Shown: piece after piece, positions 9,372 to 18,480 of the stretch
Layout of the letters: each line of letters starts with the position of its first letter
Position numbering within the stretch: the stretch's first letter is position 1
Source: Candidatus Heimdallarchaeota archaeon
GTDB taxonomy: Archaea > Asgardarchaeota > Heimdallarchaeia > Heimdallarchaeales > Heimdallarchaeaceae
Direction: 5' to 3'
NCBI GenBank assembly: GCA_021399345.1
Contig: JAAFKI010000154.1
Coordinates: 24,498 to 88,497 of the forward strand
DNA: 64,000 bases
Notes under the pieces: model-generated
What the model was told of the DNA's origin: nothing
Databases searched by the model: none
The model's input: the letters and a program-made list of their open reading frames with translations, nothing else
Position numbers and translations under genes: made by a program

Positions 9372-10667
9372 ATGATGTTTGATAAAGAATTAATTGAGCA
9401 AATTAGAACAGCCTTTCCTAGAGCAGTTTCTGATTTCAATGGACGGAAGCGTGCTTTCTTTGATAATGGTACAGCAACACTTGTTGTTGATAAAGCAGCA
9501 AAAGCTGAAACTGAAGCTCGAATCAATTGGAGTGCTAATGTAGGTGGTATTTTTGACGAGTCCAGAAAAGCAAGTGAAATTATCCTTGCGGGGAGACAAT
9601 CGGTAGCAGATTTCTTAAACACTCCCGACCCATCAACTATCATCTCTGGAGAATCTGCGACTTCATTGCTCTTTAACTTAAGCTACGCTCTTGGCAAAGA
9701 ACTTACTGGTAATGAAAATGTTGTTACAACAGATTATGAGCATTATACTAACGTAGACCCTTGGGTAGAACTGAATAAACGTGGAAAAATCAAGAAGGTT
9801 CGATTTGCCAAGCTGAACATGGAAGAAGGTACACTCAATATGGATCACTTACAAGAATTGATAGATTCTAACACAAAAATTGTTACCATTACAGCTGCTT
9901 CGAACATGCTGGGAACAAAAAGTCCTTTAGAAAAGATTGGAAAATTGGCACGAGAAGTTGGTGCACACTTTATAGTGGATGCAGTACATCACATTCCTCA
10001 TGGCCCAACTGATGTTCAAGCTTTAGACTGTGACTTTCTTGTTTTTTCAGGATACAAACTCTTTACTTCTCATGGTAGTTTTCTCTATGGTAAAAAAGAG
10101 CATCTTGAAAATCTTCAACCTTTCAAGGTAAGAACAGCTCCCAAAACTTCTCCTGGCAAATTCGAGTGGGGAACTAGGAATCAAACAACATTCGCAGCTT
10201 TTAGTGGTGTTATTGATCATTTTCTTTGGTTATCAAAAGAAGTTCAATCCAAGTACGAAAATGAATTCTCGAATTTTGATGAAAATAAGCGTGCATTGAA
10301 GATTGCAATGGATGCAATAGAACAGTACGAAACAGAATTTTCCAAAGCCATCCTTACTGGATTTGATGACATCCCAGGTTTGCTAGACATGCCAAAAGTA
10401 ACAGTATACGGATTGACTGACCTAAACCGATTAGACGAAAGAGACCCAACCTTTTCCTTTGAAGTAGAAAACATTCCTGAAGAAGAAGTAGTTAAACGCC
10501 TTTGGAAGGAAGGAGGGATAGCTGCTCGCGCAGGTCACTATTATTCATATGCTCAAGATATCTATAATAAGCAGAAGATTATCAGAATTAGTTTAGTTCA
10601 CTACAATACAATAGAAGAAATCAGGCTATTCTTGAAAACCTTGGATTCAATATGCAAATCAAGATAA
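9372..10667 (+). CDS. Class V aminotransferase, cysteine desulfurase-like (VC1184-type)
   Basis: This 431-residue PLP enzyme has the class V pattern: DAVHHIPHGPTDVQALDCDF supplies the PLP-pairing Asp, and SGYKLFTSHG holds the Schiff-base lysine. The overall architecture and the FEWGTRNQTTFAAF segment match the cysteine desulfurase-like subgroup. Members are often called SufS/CsdA-like although many lack proven desulfurase activity. There is no cluster-assembly scaffold gene next door. Two consecutive ATG codons start the frame. Confidence 0.8.
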   Translation: MMFDKELIEQIRTAFPRAVSDFNGRKRAFFDNGTATLVVDKAAKAETEARINWSANVGGIFDESRKASEIILAGRQSVADFLNTPDPSTIISGESATSLLFNLSYALGKELTGNENVVTTDYEHYTNVDPWVELNKRGKIKKVRFAKLNMEEGTLNMDHLQELIDSNTKIVTITAASNMLGTKSPLEKIGKLAREVGAHFIVDAVHHIPHGPTDVQALDCDFLVFSGYKLFTSHGSFLYGKKEHLENLQPFKVRTAPKTSPGKFEWGTRNQTTFAAFSGVIDHFLWLSKEVQSKYENEFSNFDENKRALKIAMDAIEQYETEFSKAILTGFDDIPGLLDMPKVTVYGLTDLNRLDERDPTFSFEVENIPEEEVVKRLWKEGGIAARAGHYYSYAQDIYNKQKIIRISLVHYNTIEEIRLFLKTLDSICKSR

Positions 10668-10703
10668 CACTCAACTCTAACAGAAATAAGTTAGATGGAA
10701 AAA

Positions 10704-10786
10704 GGAAGCTAGCGCTACTAAGCTTGCCATATCATTAATAAGAATGCAACGTCTGAACCACCAAGCAGAGTAGGCAAGCTAACTTC
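10704..10786 (-). ncRNA. Putative small RNA, GAAGCTAGC family member A
   Basis: On the minus strand GAAGTTAGC (10786-10778) and GCTAGCTTC (10713-10705) can close a terminal stem with one mismatch. Nested inside is a perfect 8-bp pair AGCTTGCC/GGCAAGCT (10780-10773 with 10728-10721 read on the RNA). A TATA-like TTTTTATA lies at 10815-10808, 22 nt before the stem. The same spacing occurs at the two sister loci (near 32.0 and 37.6 kb), and flanking sequence is shared with the 37.6 kb copy. No ORF fits. Box C/D or H/ACA signatures are not evident. Confidence 0.5.
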
Positions 10787-10857
10787 AGAAGGATATGAAG
10801 AAAAGAGTATAAAAACACAAAAAAATTGAAACAATAATTGTAATTAAGAAGGAAGGA

Positions 10858-10934
10858 TGGCGCCGCTGGTAGGATTTGAACCTACGACCGATCGGTTAAC
10901 AGCCGATTGCTCCACCAGACTGAGCTACAACGGC
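10858..10934 (-). tRNA. tRNA-Asn (GTT), CCA encoded
   Basis: The minus-strand cloverleaf has acceptor GCCGTTG/CAGCGGC, anticodon stem ATCGG/CCGAT with loop CTGTTAA (anticodon GTT) and T arm GTAGG-TTCAAAT-CCTAC. The discriminator is G at 10861 and CCA is encoded at 10858-10860. There is no intron. Confidence 0.95.
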
Positions 10935-11006
10935 ATCCTTTTGGTTACATTCGTTCTACTTCCTTTTTCTTTTTAAACCTTTTTTTCTGTTCTCTAATTT
11001 TATTAA

Positions 11007-12275
11007 CTAAGTTTTTTCTAGAGCATTGTAAACTAAATCAGTAATTCTGAAAGTTTCAATTGGAAGTATCCAATTATTGTCAACTGGGCAGTATTGTGTC
11101 ATAACAACCGTAACCAACTGATTTGTTGGATCTATTCTGAAAAGGACATTTAAAGCTCCAGCCCAACCATATTCACCAATAGCGCATTTATGCATATTTT
11201 CAGCTGTTTTAACTACTACACCTAGACCAAAACCAAATCCTTCATTTCGCTTAATTATCTCAGAATCTTCAGGTTGAAAGAATTGCATTTCTAGATAACT
11301 CTTACCATCAGGTAATTGGTTTGATGACATCAGGTCAATTGTTTTCTTTGAGATGACTTTATTACCATTATACTGTCCGCCATTTAACATCATTATACAA
11401 AATTTAAGATAATCTTCTAAAGTTGAAACCAAACCTGCTCCTCCAGACAAGAATATTGGTTTGTGGTTATAACCCTCTGCTATAGAATCAGTTATTTCAA
11501 TTAAGTTGCTTTCCTGATCTTTTGTATATACTTCCACAAATCTATCTTGTTTTTCAAGAGGAACGTAAAAATCTGTATCCTTCATACCAATCTTATCAAA
11601 AATACGTTCTTTAAGAAATACGTCAAATGCCTTTCCAGAAAACTTTTCGATTAATAAACCCAAGACATCATGGCCAAAAGCATACCAGAAACGTGATCCT
11701 GGTTCTGAAATTAAAGGAAGACTCGCTAAACGTTTGCCAAAATTCTCTAAAGTTCCAATTCTTTGATGTTCTTCTAATACAGACTTTATTCTATTCTCGC
11801 CAGTAAAACCAAACTTCTCCCCATATAGTTTGTCAGCGGGTATACTAGGATAAAAACCATAGCTAAGTCCAGATGTATGTGTGAAAAGCTGTTTTATAGT
11901 TATGGGATTCTTAATATCTTCTAATTCAATTTCACCCGTTTCATGGTTATATGATTTTAGTATTTTCATATTCTTGAACTCAGGAAGATATTTTTCTAAT
12001 GGATCATTTAACTCATATTTTCCCTCTTCGTGTAGTATTAATGCTGCTAAACATGTAATTGGCTTAGTCATAGAATGTATTCGGAAGATATCATCGAAGG
12101 CAATAGAAATTTTATCTCCTTTGTCTTTCCAACCAAATTTGTTACAATAAACCAGATCTCCCTTCTTGTAAACGGCACATAAAATTCCTCCAGTATCATC
12201 ATCATCTATGTATTTTTGAAATTCAGATGTTAAATCTGTGAATGATTCTGGATTTCTTACTTCTATTTTCATCAA
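11007..12275 (-). CDS. Serine beta-lactamase-like hydrolase (class C / esterase family)
   Basis: This 422-residue protein of the beta-lactamase/penicillin-binding-protein-like serine hydrolase family shows the catalytic S-x-x-K as SMTK in RIHSMTKPITC, followed by ALILHEEGKYELNDPLEKYLPEF, a very typical neighbourhood. The second motif is a Y-x-x-G-H type (WYAFGHDVLG) in place of YxN. Archaeal members are cytoplasmic esterases or peptidases rather than antibiotic-resistance enzymes, and no signal peptide is present. Upstream of tRNA-Asn it is transcribed alone from a promoter between 12276 and 12370, a region shared with the divergent 2H phosphoesterase. Confidence 0.85.
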   Translation of the reverse strand: MMKIEVRNPESFTDLTSEFQKYIDDDDTGGILCAVYKKGDLVYCNKFGWKDKGDKISIAFDDIFRIHSMTKPITCLAALILHEEGKYELNDPLEKYLPEFKNMKILKSYNHETGEIELEDIKNPITIKQLFTHTSGLSYGFYPSIPADKLYGEKFGFTGENRIKSVLEEHQRIGTLENFGKRLASLPLISEPGSRFWYAFGHDVLGLLIEKFSGKAFDVFLKERIFDKIGMKDTDFYVPLEKQDRFVEVYTKDQESNLIEITDSIAEGYNHKPIFLSGGAGLVSTLEDYLKFCIMMLNGGQYNGNKVISKKTIDLMSSNQLPDGKSYLEMQFFQPEDSEIIKRNEGFGFGLGVVVKTAENMHKCAIGEYGWAGALNVLFRIDPTNQLVTVVMTQYCPVDNNWILPIETFRITDLVYNALEKT

Positions 12276-12377
12276 AAATAATGTTATTTCTTCTTTTTTA
12301 TATCCTTTTGCCTAATTTTTTAGAATTTCTCATAGGAAGAATTATCAGCAAGGAACCGTCAGTTTACTAGAGTAAAT

Positions 12378-13052
12378 ATGGATATTAGTGCTCAGGAAGA
12401 GTTGTTTGAGAAGAATTGGGAGCATTATAGTAAAATTCTGTTAGAAGATAGAGTACCTCTTTTTGATGATAGTGTAATCTACTCTGGAAAAAAACTCTAT
12501 GATAAAAACAATCCTCCTTTTCTAGCCTCTATTGTTAAGGTTCCTCATTCCCTTTGTGAAAACCTCCAACAAATTCAAGCTGCTTTCGATAGGATTGATC
12601 ACAGACATACTTATTTTCATCCCATATATTTTCACATTACTCTAAAAGAATTTGGCTGGGAGGACCAAGTAGAAATCAAGGAAATCAGTGAAAAAATGAC
12701 AAGGGTTGCAAATAATTTTTCACCTTTTGAATTAGAAATCAAAGGAATTAATTGCTTTGAAAGAATCATTTTTGCACAAGTGTTCGATAAGAATCAGGTT
12801 CTAGAATCTATCTTTAATAAGATTTTTGAAGAGTTTCCACATTTGGAAAAATACTTCCCATTTTATATTCCCCACATATCTTTAGCTAGAATAGAAACAA
12901 CTGAAGCCAGAAATTTAATTCATGTGATAAATGAAAAATATAGAAATATGGAAATTGGATTTATGCGAGTAGAAGATATTCAGATTGTAGCGGCTAGACC
13001 TTATCTAACGGTTGGAAGGATAGATATCCGTGAGAAAATCAGTCTTGGATAA
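12378..13052 (+). CDS. 2H phosphoesterase (2'-5' RNA ligase family)
   Basis: This 224-residue protein has two H-x-(T/S) motifs, HIT in FHITLKEFG (about residue 95) and HIS in IPHISLARIE (about 166), spaced as in the LigT/2'-5' RNA ligase and cyclic phosphodiesterase family. The family acts on 2',3'-cyclic or 2'-5' phosphodiester ends of RNA or small nucleotides. It is slightly longer than ThpR (about 180) owing to an N-terminal extension. Nothing in the neighbourhood fixes the substrate; tRNA-Thr follows 61 nt downstream on the same strand. Confidence 0.75.
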   Translation: MDISAQEELFEKNWEHYSKILLEDRVPLFDDSVIYSGKKLYDKNNPPFLASIVKVPHSLCENLQQIQAAFDRIDHRHTYFHPIYFHITLKEFGWEDQVEIKEISEKMTRVANNFSPFELEIKGINCFERIIFAQVFDKNQVLESIFNKIFEEFPHLEKYFPFYIPHISLARIETTEARNLIHVINEKYRNMEIGFMRVEDIQIVAARPYLTVGRIDIREKISLG

Positions 13053-13113
13053 AAGATAGTAACAATCAAAATATTTTTTATACGAATATCATCAAAACTC
13101 CTTGCAAAGTATT

Positions 13114-13188
13114 GCCTCGGTAACTCAGTGGTAGAGTGATTGACTTGTAATCAATTAGTCGAGGGTTCAATTCCCTTCCGAGGCTCCA
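13114..13188 (+). tRNA. tRNA-Thr (TGT), CCA encoded
   Basis: Acceptor GCCTCGG/CCGAGGC, D arm with AGTGGTAGAGT, anticodon stem ATTGA/TCAAT with loop CTTGTAA (anticodon TGT) and T arm GAGGG-TTCAATT-CCCTT form a complete cloverleaf. The discriminator is T at 13185 and CCA is encoded at 13186-13188. Confidence 0.95.
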
Positions 13189-13209
13189 TCTTTTTCTTCT
13201 ATTACTTCA

Positions 13210-13743
13210 TTACAGTTTACTCTTTGCTTTTTCAATTATGTTTTGTATGAAATCTGATTTGCCTTCTGTATATTTTTCTCTATCATTTCCATATTTAAGA
13301 ACTAATTTCTGTTTAAGTTCAGAATATTGTTCTACTTCTTTTGGATGTTTTCTCAAAAAATCTCTAAACAGAATATGTTTATCCCATTCATAATGACCTT
13401 TTAGCATAACATGAAGATGATGGGTTCTATAATTCTCTCCCCCTTTCACAAACATATGTCTATCTGGGATTCCCTGCTCTCCCCTATAGATAAAACCAAC
13501 ATTTTTTAGAGGAATAATGATTTTCTCAATATTATCAAGTGAATCAATAGCAACAGCGATATCTATTATTGGTTTAGCTACAGAGTTTGGAATGGCAGTG
13601 CTTCCAATGTGTTGGATATCAACTAGAAAATCAGCTATCACTGCTGACATTAACTCTTTTTCCTGTTTGAAAAAATCTTTCCACTGTAGATTATATGGTT
13701 TTAACAGAACTGTACCACGTTTTAAACCAATCATCAAACCCAT
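13210..13743 (-). CDS. GrpB family protein (UPF0157, nucleotidyltransferase-like)
   Basis: This 177-residue protein matches the GrpB family: a KPYNLQWKDFFKQEKE N-terminus, the HIGSTAIPNSVAKPIID block with G-S and D residues that mimic a nucleotidyltransferase active site, and a C-terminal RDFLRKHP...Y segment. Biochemical roles across the family are poorly known; some members are linked to dephospho-CoA kinase by fusion. An internal ATG (codon 4) could be the real start. It is convergent with tRNA-Thr and followed upstream by another minus-strand gene. Confidence 0.85.
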   Translation of the reverse strand: MGLMIGLKRGTVLLKPYNLQWKDFFKQEKELMSAVIADFLVDIQHIGSTAIPNSVAKPIIDIAVAIDSLDNIEKIIIPLKNVGFIYRGEQGIPDRHMFVKGGENYRTHHLHVMLKGHYEWDKHILFRDFLRKHPKEVEQYSELKQKLVLKYGNDREKYTEGKSDFIQNIIEKAKSKL

Positions 13744-13836
13744 TTTAAAAACAGTTTATTTAGATTTTTTCATCGCTCATAATAGCAAAATGATGATGAC
13801 TCCCTCCCTTCGACAGAGACCTTACTTTGTTTGTTC

Positions 13837-14148
13837 TTATGAACTATCAGCTGTTACTATTTCCATTAATCCTAATATTTCGAGTAACTTTCTTTCTAAA
13901 TCGATTCCTACTACGCCTGCTAATGCTAAAGTACTGAGAAGACTCTCAATTAATTCATCCTCAATAGTTGGATCACATTCTAAACCTTCACAGTCATCTA
14001 ATATTTGGCTAGCAAAAGCATTCAACATTTTTTCTCCCATTATTCTGCTTGGAGTTTTTGGAATATTCATTACATCTAATTGTTTTACACTGTTTCTACT
14101 GTTAATGAGTTCAAGCAGTTTCTTTTGTGCCTCGCTAATTGTTACCAT
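13837..14148 (-). CDS. Hypothetical helical protein
   Basis: I do not recognise this protein of about 103 residues. It is predicted to be all-helical, with a moderately acidic middle (LDDCEGLECDPTIEDELIE) and a hydrophobic C-terminal helix pair (LLSTLALAGVVGIDL). The start is set at ATG 14148 because GGTGAT at 14158-14153 on the minus strand is ideally spaced; three earlier ATG/GTG codons overlap that site. There are no metal-binding motifs or membrane segments. It is separated from GrpB by about 90 nt and may be cotranscribed with it. Confidence 0.55.
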   Translation of the reverse strand: MVTISEAQKKLLELINSRNSVKQLDVMNIPKTPSRIMGEKMLNAFASQILDDCEGLECDPTIEDELIESLLSTLALAGVVGIDLERKLLEILGLMEIVTADSS

Positions 14149-14158
14149 CATCATCACC

Positions 14159-14554
14159 TATTCTTCGGAGTTTTTCCTATTTATACAGAGATAATATTTA
14201 CTTTTAAAATCATCTAATATATTTACTTAATGATTCATTGTTCCACAAGAAATCTAATAGAAAAAATTATTTTTTCCTTAGATGTGGATTCGTTAAGAAG
14301 AGGGGCTGAATCTCCGAAGAACCACCATTTCCATTGGAAACTATGGGGCGGGGCTTTAAACGGCTGAAAGACAACTAATCATTAAATTTAGGATTTTTGT
14401 CGGGAGTCTGTAAACTGATTTTTGTCGGTAAGTGTAATACCAGCCTATTATCAAAAAAAGTAGTTTTCACTTAAATTTTCAAAGGTTTATACTAAAACAA
14501 ATCTTTTCGATATCGAAATGTTAAAAAAAGGAGGAAGGGAAGACAATCCAACAT
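14159..14554. other. Intergenic region with GC-rich island and repeated 12-mer
   Basis: This 396-nt stretch has no protein-like frame. Bases 14300-14370 are clearly richer in G and C than their surroundings and can form a hairpin CCAT-TTCC...GGAA-ACT-ATGG (about 14323-14345), the sort of contrast shown by structured RNAs in this genome. Further on, GATTTTTGTCGG occurs twice, at 14392-14403 and 14417-14428. I cannot assign the island to a known RNA family. The end holds the promoter of tRNA-Ala. Confidence 0.35.
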
Positions 14555-14630
14555 GGGCCAGTAGATCAGTTGGGAGATCGCATCGCTTGCACCGATGAGG
14601 CCTCGGGTTCAAGTCCCGACTGGTCCACCA
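14555..14630 (+). tRNA. tRNA-Ala (TGC), CCA encoded
   Basis: Acceptor GGGCCAG/CTGGTCC includes the G3-U70 wobble that marks alanine tRNAs. Anticodon stem CATCG/CGATG encloses CTTGCAC (anticodon TGC), and the T arm is TCGGG-TTCAAGT-CCCGA. The discriminator is A at 14627; CCA is encoded at 14628-14630. Confidence 0.96.
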
Positions 14631-14696
14631 CCTTTACCTTTCAGAGTTAATGATTAAAGAAAGGTTTTTGTTTTCAAATAGAATAAGGATTTTGAA

Positions 14697-15422
14697 ATGA
14701 TGGTTTCTGCAATTATTCCAGTCCATAATGAAGAAGGTAACGTTATACCTGTATACCGTGAACTAAAAGAGATATTGCAGAAGGTAACAACTGATTTTGA
14801 GATAATCTTTGTAGACGATGGGTCGAAGGACACTACCTTGGATAAGCTTCTTTCACTTAAATCTAAGGAAGAAAAACTGCGTATTATTCAATTTAAAAAA
14901 AACTATGGTAAAAGTGCAGCTCTTTCAGCTGGATTTGACAATGCAGAAGGAGATTCCATCATCACACTTGATGGAGATGGCCAAGATGACCCAAATAACA
15001 TTCCTAATCTAATCAGTGCCTTAACAGAAGAATATGACTTTGTTTGTGGTTGGAGAGTTAAACGTAATGATAAATTTCTTAAAAAAACTAGCTCGAAAAT
15101 TTACAATTTTCTAAATAGGGTAATTAATCGAAGTAAAATCCATGATAATAATTGTATGCTGAGAATTTACAGAAAAGAAGCTGTTTCGGATTTAAAATTA
15201 ACAAAAGGTGCACATAGATACATCCCAACAATTCTTACCAGTAAAGGTTTCAGAATTGCAGAAATAGAAGTCAATCATAGACCAAGATTAACAGGAAAAT
15301 CAAGTTACGGTTTCAAACGGCTTTTTGTTGGATTCTTTCATTTATTCAGATTTCGTTCTTTTACTAGAATTAAGCAAAAGTCAGTATATGTAATAGAAAA
15401 GAAATATGGTTTTGAGGAATGA
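14697..15422 (+). CDS. Glycosyltransferase family 2 (dolichol-phosphate mannose synthase-like)
   Basis: This 241-residue GT-A enzyme has N-terminal VSAIIPVHNEEGNVIPV, the nucleotide-sugar FVDDGSKDTT segment, DGDGQDDP (the metal-binding D-x-D region near residue 90) and a CMLRIYRKEAV region, all as in polyprenyl-phosphate mannosyl/glucosyltransferases. It lacks the C-terminal membrane helices of DPMS fusions. It likely loads a sugar on a lipid carrier for N-glycans or surface polysaccharides. It is convergent with the downstream epimerase. Confidence 0.86.
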   Translation: MMVSAIIPVHNEEGNVIPVYRELKEILQKVTTDFEIIFVDDGSKDTTLDKLLSLKSKEEKLRIIQFKKNYGKSAALSAGFDNAEGDSIITLDGDGQDDPNNIPNLISALTEEYDFVCGWRVKRNDKFLKKTSSKIYNFLNRVINRSKIHDNNCMLRIYRKEAVSDLKLTKGAHRYIPTILTSKGFRIAEIEVNHRPRLTGKSSYGFKRLFVGFFHLFRFRSFTRIKQKSVYVIEKKYGFEE

Positions 15423-15433
15423 TATCAAATAAT

Positions 15434-16423
15434 TCATACTAGCTTCTGATCTTTCATCCAGTTAAAGGCATCTTGAAAAGAATCTTTAATAGAATATTCA
15501 GGTTCAAAACCCACTATCTGGTTAATTTTTTCTAAGCTATATACTCTTGTCCTACTGAATTGATTTACTCTTCTACGGGATATTTTTGGAGTTGATTTCT
15601 TTATTTTAGCCATTGTTTCACTAAAAACAGCTGCAGTTATCGCTAGTGGGAAACTTATTTCTTCAAATACAGGTTCTTTTCCAGTAATTTCTCCTGCCAT
15701 TTCAAATAACTCCCGAGCAGTACAAGTTGAACCAATAACATGAAAAGCTTCACCATTAGCTTTTTCTGTAGCTCCACACATAACTAAAGCTCTAGCTACA
15801 TCCTTATGATGAACAAAAGAAACAACAGCTTTACCAGTTCCAACAAGAGGTATCTTTCTTTCCTTCAGGAGGTAATTAAAAATTTTAGGTGCTACTTGTC
15901 TATCCTTGGGGCCAACAATGTAAGGTGGTCTAACTGCTGAAGCAAAAAAACCATGCTCTCGTGCATACTTGAAAACTAATTTCTCGGCTATCCATTTAGT
16001 TTCATGATAAGGGTGATCAGATTTTTTTGGATGATCCTCTTTTATTGGTTGATTTTTTACCTTGTAACCATAAATGCCAACTGTACTTATATGTAAGAAT
16101 TTTTTCCCATTGTTCTCAATAAATGCTTCAAGCAAATTTTTTGTACCTGTCACATTAACATCGTAATATAATCTTGAGGGAATATTATCTCTAGCTTCTC
16201 CAGCAGCATTATAGACATCATCTATTCCACTTAATGCTTTTAGTAGAGATTCTTTGTCCGTTAAATCTCCTTTAACGAAACTGATACCTAACTCTTCTAA
16301 AGCAGGATATTTTTTGTCTGACCGAGTTAATGCTTTGATTTCTGTTTTTGGATATTCTTCTCTTAATTTCTTAGCAATAAAATATCCCACTGCACTAGTA
16401 GCTCCAGTTACCAATATAGTCAT
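15434..16423 (-). CDS. NAD-dependent epimerase/dehydratase (3-beta-HSD-like extended SDR)
   Basis: This 329-residue extended short-chain dehydrogenase has VTGATSAVGYFIA (a dinucleotide loop with A for the second G), GDLTDKESL, AAGEARDN, an STVGIYG active-site serine strand and the YHETK catalytic pair (about residue 140). The overall layout resembles 3-beta-hydroxysteroid dehydrogenase/isomerase-type and nucleotide-sugar epimerases. The substrate is unknown; adjacency to a glycosyltransferase is suggestive of sugar chemistry but the two genes are convergent, not in one operon. Confidence 0.8.
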   Translation of the reverse strand: MTILVTGATSAVGYFIAKKLREEYPKTEIKALTRSDKKYPALEELGISFVKGDLTDKESLLKALSGIDDVYNAAGEARDNIPSRLYYDVNVTGTKNLLEAFIENNGKKFLHISTVGIYGYKVKNQPIKEDHPKKSDHPYHETKWIAEKLVFKYAREHGFFASAVRPPYIVGPKDRQVAPKIFNYLLKERKIPLVGTGKAVVSFVHHKDVARALVMCGATEKANGEAFHVIGSTCTARELFEMAGEITGKEPVFEEISFPLAITAAVFSETMAKIKKSTPKISRRRVNQFSRTRVYSLEKINQIVGFEPEYSIKDSFQDAFNWMKDQKLV

Positions 16424-16508
16424 TTTCTTCTATCTAAAATAAAACGGGTTCTATATATTTTTTTAGAGTGAAAAAGGACTAGAAGCTAAATTATTTTAAC
16501 TTCTGTTA

Positions 16509-16526
16509 AAGCGAAACGCTTTTTTA
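16509..16526 (+). promoter_or_regulatory. Hairpin plus T-run overlapping the cysS promoter
   Basis: AAGCG-AAA-CGCTT followed by further T bases lies 22 nt before the cysS start codon. The TTTTTTAAG at its end is also a reasonable TATA element, since the transcript would then be nearly leaderless. It could be a regulator binding site or a chance inverted repeat. Confidence 0.3.
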
Positions 16527-16547
16527 AGCCGATTTTGTAACTAATTT

Positions 16548-17981
16548 ATGATAAAAATTTATAGCACTCTTACACGTCTACTTGAAGAGTTCAAGACTAT
16601 TAAACCTGGTGTTGTGAAGTGGTATAACTGTGGACCAACAGTTAATGGTCTCATGCATTTAGGCCATGCTAGATCTGCTATAGCCTTTGATACTATTCGA
16701 AGATATCTTGAGTATAAAAAATACAAGGTGGTATATGTAATGAACTTCACAGATATCGAAGATAGAATGATCGAAGTAGCAAATAAAGAAAAACGAGCAG
16801 TATTAGAGGTTGCTGAAGAATATTTAAACTATTTCCGACGAGATATGGCTAATTTAAATCTCAAAACTGCCACAGTACATCCTAGAGCTATGCTCCACAT
16901 TAACCAAATGATTGAGTTCATTGAGGGGTTAATAGAAAAAGGATATGCGTATGAGAGTAATGGGGATGTCTATTTTGATGTCAGAAAGTTCGAAGAATAT
17001 GGAAAACTATCAAATCAGAAGTTAGAAAATGTTCTTCAAGAGGGAACAGAAGATACCAAAAATCCCAATAAAAGGTTTCCTGCAGATTTTGCACTATGGA
17101 AGAATGAAAAACCAGGTGAACCAAGTTGGTCATCACCTTGGGGTAAAGGAAGGCCAGGCTGGAATCTAGAATGCTCTTGCATGTCCAGAATCTATCTTGG
17201 TGACACTTTAGATATCCACAGTGGTGGTCAAGATCTCATCTTTCCTCATCATGAGAATGAAATTGCTCAATCTGAATCACTTACAGGAAAACCATTTGCC
17301 AATTATTGGCTCCATAATGGTTACATCAATATCGATAAGGAAAAAATGAGTAAATCTCTAGGCAATTTTGTTAATATTGTGGATTTACTCCAACATTATT
17401 CTACAGATGCTGTGCGTTTGTTTGTCCTTCAAACCCATTACCGTAGTCCAATCATTTTTACTGAGGATGCAATAGATCAAGCTCAAATAACATCGGACAG
17501 GTTGTTTGATGTTATTTTACTAACCAAGAATTATGCAACCGAAACAACAGTGAATAAAAGTGCTCTATCGGATTTAGATAAAGAGTTACTAGAAAAAATC
17601 ACCAAAGCTAGAGAGGATTTTGTCAAAGCGATGGATGAAGATTTCAACACATCTAATGGTTTTGCTGTAGTCTTTGATTATTCTAGGGAAGTTAATGATT
17701 ATCTTCGAAAAGCAGACCAAATTAATGGAGCTGTTATTAACAAAGCTGATGAACTATTCAATGAATTCAGATCAGTTTTCGGCTTATATGAAGATTTTAA
17801 CAGTTACCTATCAATGGATTTAGTTGAAAAACTAGTTAAACTTCTTGTTGAAATCCGTGGTGAATATAGGAAAGAGAAGAACTGGGAAATGAGTGACAAA
17901 ATAAGAGATGAGCTAAAGCATGCTGGTGTCACCTTAGAAGACAATCCAAAAAGAATTCTCTGGAAACTTAGTGAAAACTAG
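16548..17981 (+). CDS. cysS: Cysteinyl-tRNA synthetase
   Basis: This 477-residue class I synthetase charges tRNA-Cys in the cytosol. Zinc ligands are seen in NCGPTV (about residue 28) and in CSCMS/H-HENE (about 210-240). The HIGH signature is HLGH in MHLGHARS near residue 38, and KMSKSLGNF near 266 is the KMSKS loop. The anticodon-binding helical domain fills the C-terminal third. Length is normal for archaeal CysS. A window-edge cysteine synthase is present, so this organism probably does not rely only on the SepRS/SepCysS route, but that is inference. Confidence 0.96.
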   Translation: MIKIYSTLTRLLEEFKTIKPGVVKWYNCGPTVNGLMHLGHARSAIAFDTIRRYLEYKKYKVVYVMNFTDIEDRMIEVANKEKRAVLEVAEEYLNYFRRDMANLNLKTATVHPRAMLHINQMIEFIEGLIEKGYAYESNGDVYFDVRKFEEYGKLSNQKLENVLQEGTEDTKNPNKRFPADFALWKNEKPGEPSWSSPWGKGRPGWNLECSCMSRIYLGDTLDIHSGGQDLIFPHHENEIAQSESLTGKPFANYWLHNGYINIDKEKMSKSLGNFVNIVDLLQHYSTDAVRLFVLQTHYRSPIIFTEDAIDQAQITSDRLFDVILLTKNYATETTVNKSALSDLDKELLEKITKAREDFVKAMDEDFNTSNGFAVVFDYSREVNDYLRKADQINGAVINKADELFNEFRSVFGLYEDFNSYLSMDLVEKLVKLLVEIRGEYRKEKNWEMSDKIRDELKHAGVTLEDNPKRILWKLSEN

Positions 17982-17982
17982 G

Positions 17983-18012
17983 TACTTCCTCCTTTTTATT
18001 TTTAATTTCAGA
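17983..18012 (+). terminator. T-rich terminator after cysS
   Basis: A TCCTCCTTTTTATTTTTAATTT tract starts a few bases after the stop codon, the expected form of an archaeal transcription end. Confidence 0.4.
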
Positions 18013-18060
18013 CAAAATAATCTAAAATGATTTATAGTCCATACTTAATTAACAAAGTTA

Positions 18061-18480
18061 ATGACTAGGATGTTTGGAACACCTGAAGATTACAAAGTAT
18101 ACATGTACACTGCAGTAGGTATGGTACTTGCTGGTGTTGTAGCTTTTGTTGTTTTTCTGATAATTGGAATTGCAGCTTTGATTTCAGCAAGTATAATTAC
18201 TATCGGATGTGGTTTCACTATAGCTGCAGCAATGGGTTTTGGCTTTCTTAGAAAGAAGAAGAAGGACACTAACGCTGACTTCAAAATTACAATACTAATT
18301 AGAATTCTGTTACTTCTAGCTTTTGCTGTGAGTACCTATTTAATCGTATTCGCAGGTTATTATGTAGAAACTGACCCATTCTCTACTAATATGCTTATCA
18401 CTCTGACAATTGCACTTCCAATAGTTATTATATCACTAATTACTTGTGACCTATTTCTAAATCGAAAGAGGAATAATTAA
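18061..18480 (+). CDS. Small membrane protein, unknown function
   Basis: This 139-residue protein has four likely transmembrane helices (about 14-36, 38-60, 77-97 and 107-130), separated by a very basic loop RKKKKD around residue 63-68 that should face the cytoplasm. I do not recognise a family. It starts 80 nt after cysS and its stop is directly followed by the stop of the convergent arylsulfotransferase-like gene, leaving no spacer. Confidence 0.6.
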   Translation: MTRMFGTPEDYKVYMYTAVGMVLAGVVAFVVFLIIGIAALISASIITIGCGFTIAAAMGFGFLRKKKKDTNADFKITILIRILLLLAFAVSTYLIVFAGYYVETDPFSTNMLITLTIALPIVIISLITCDLFLNRKRNN

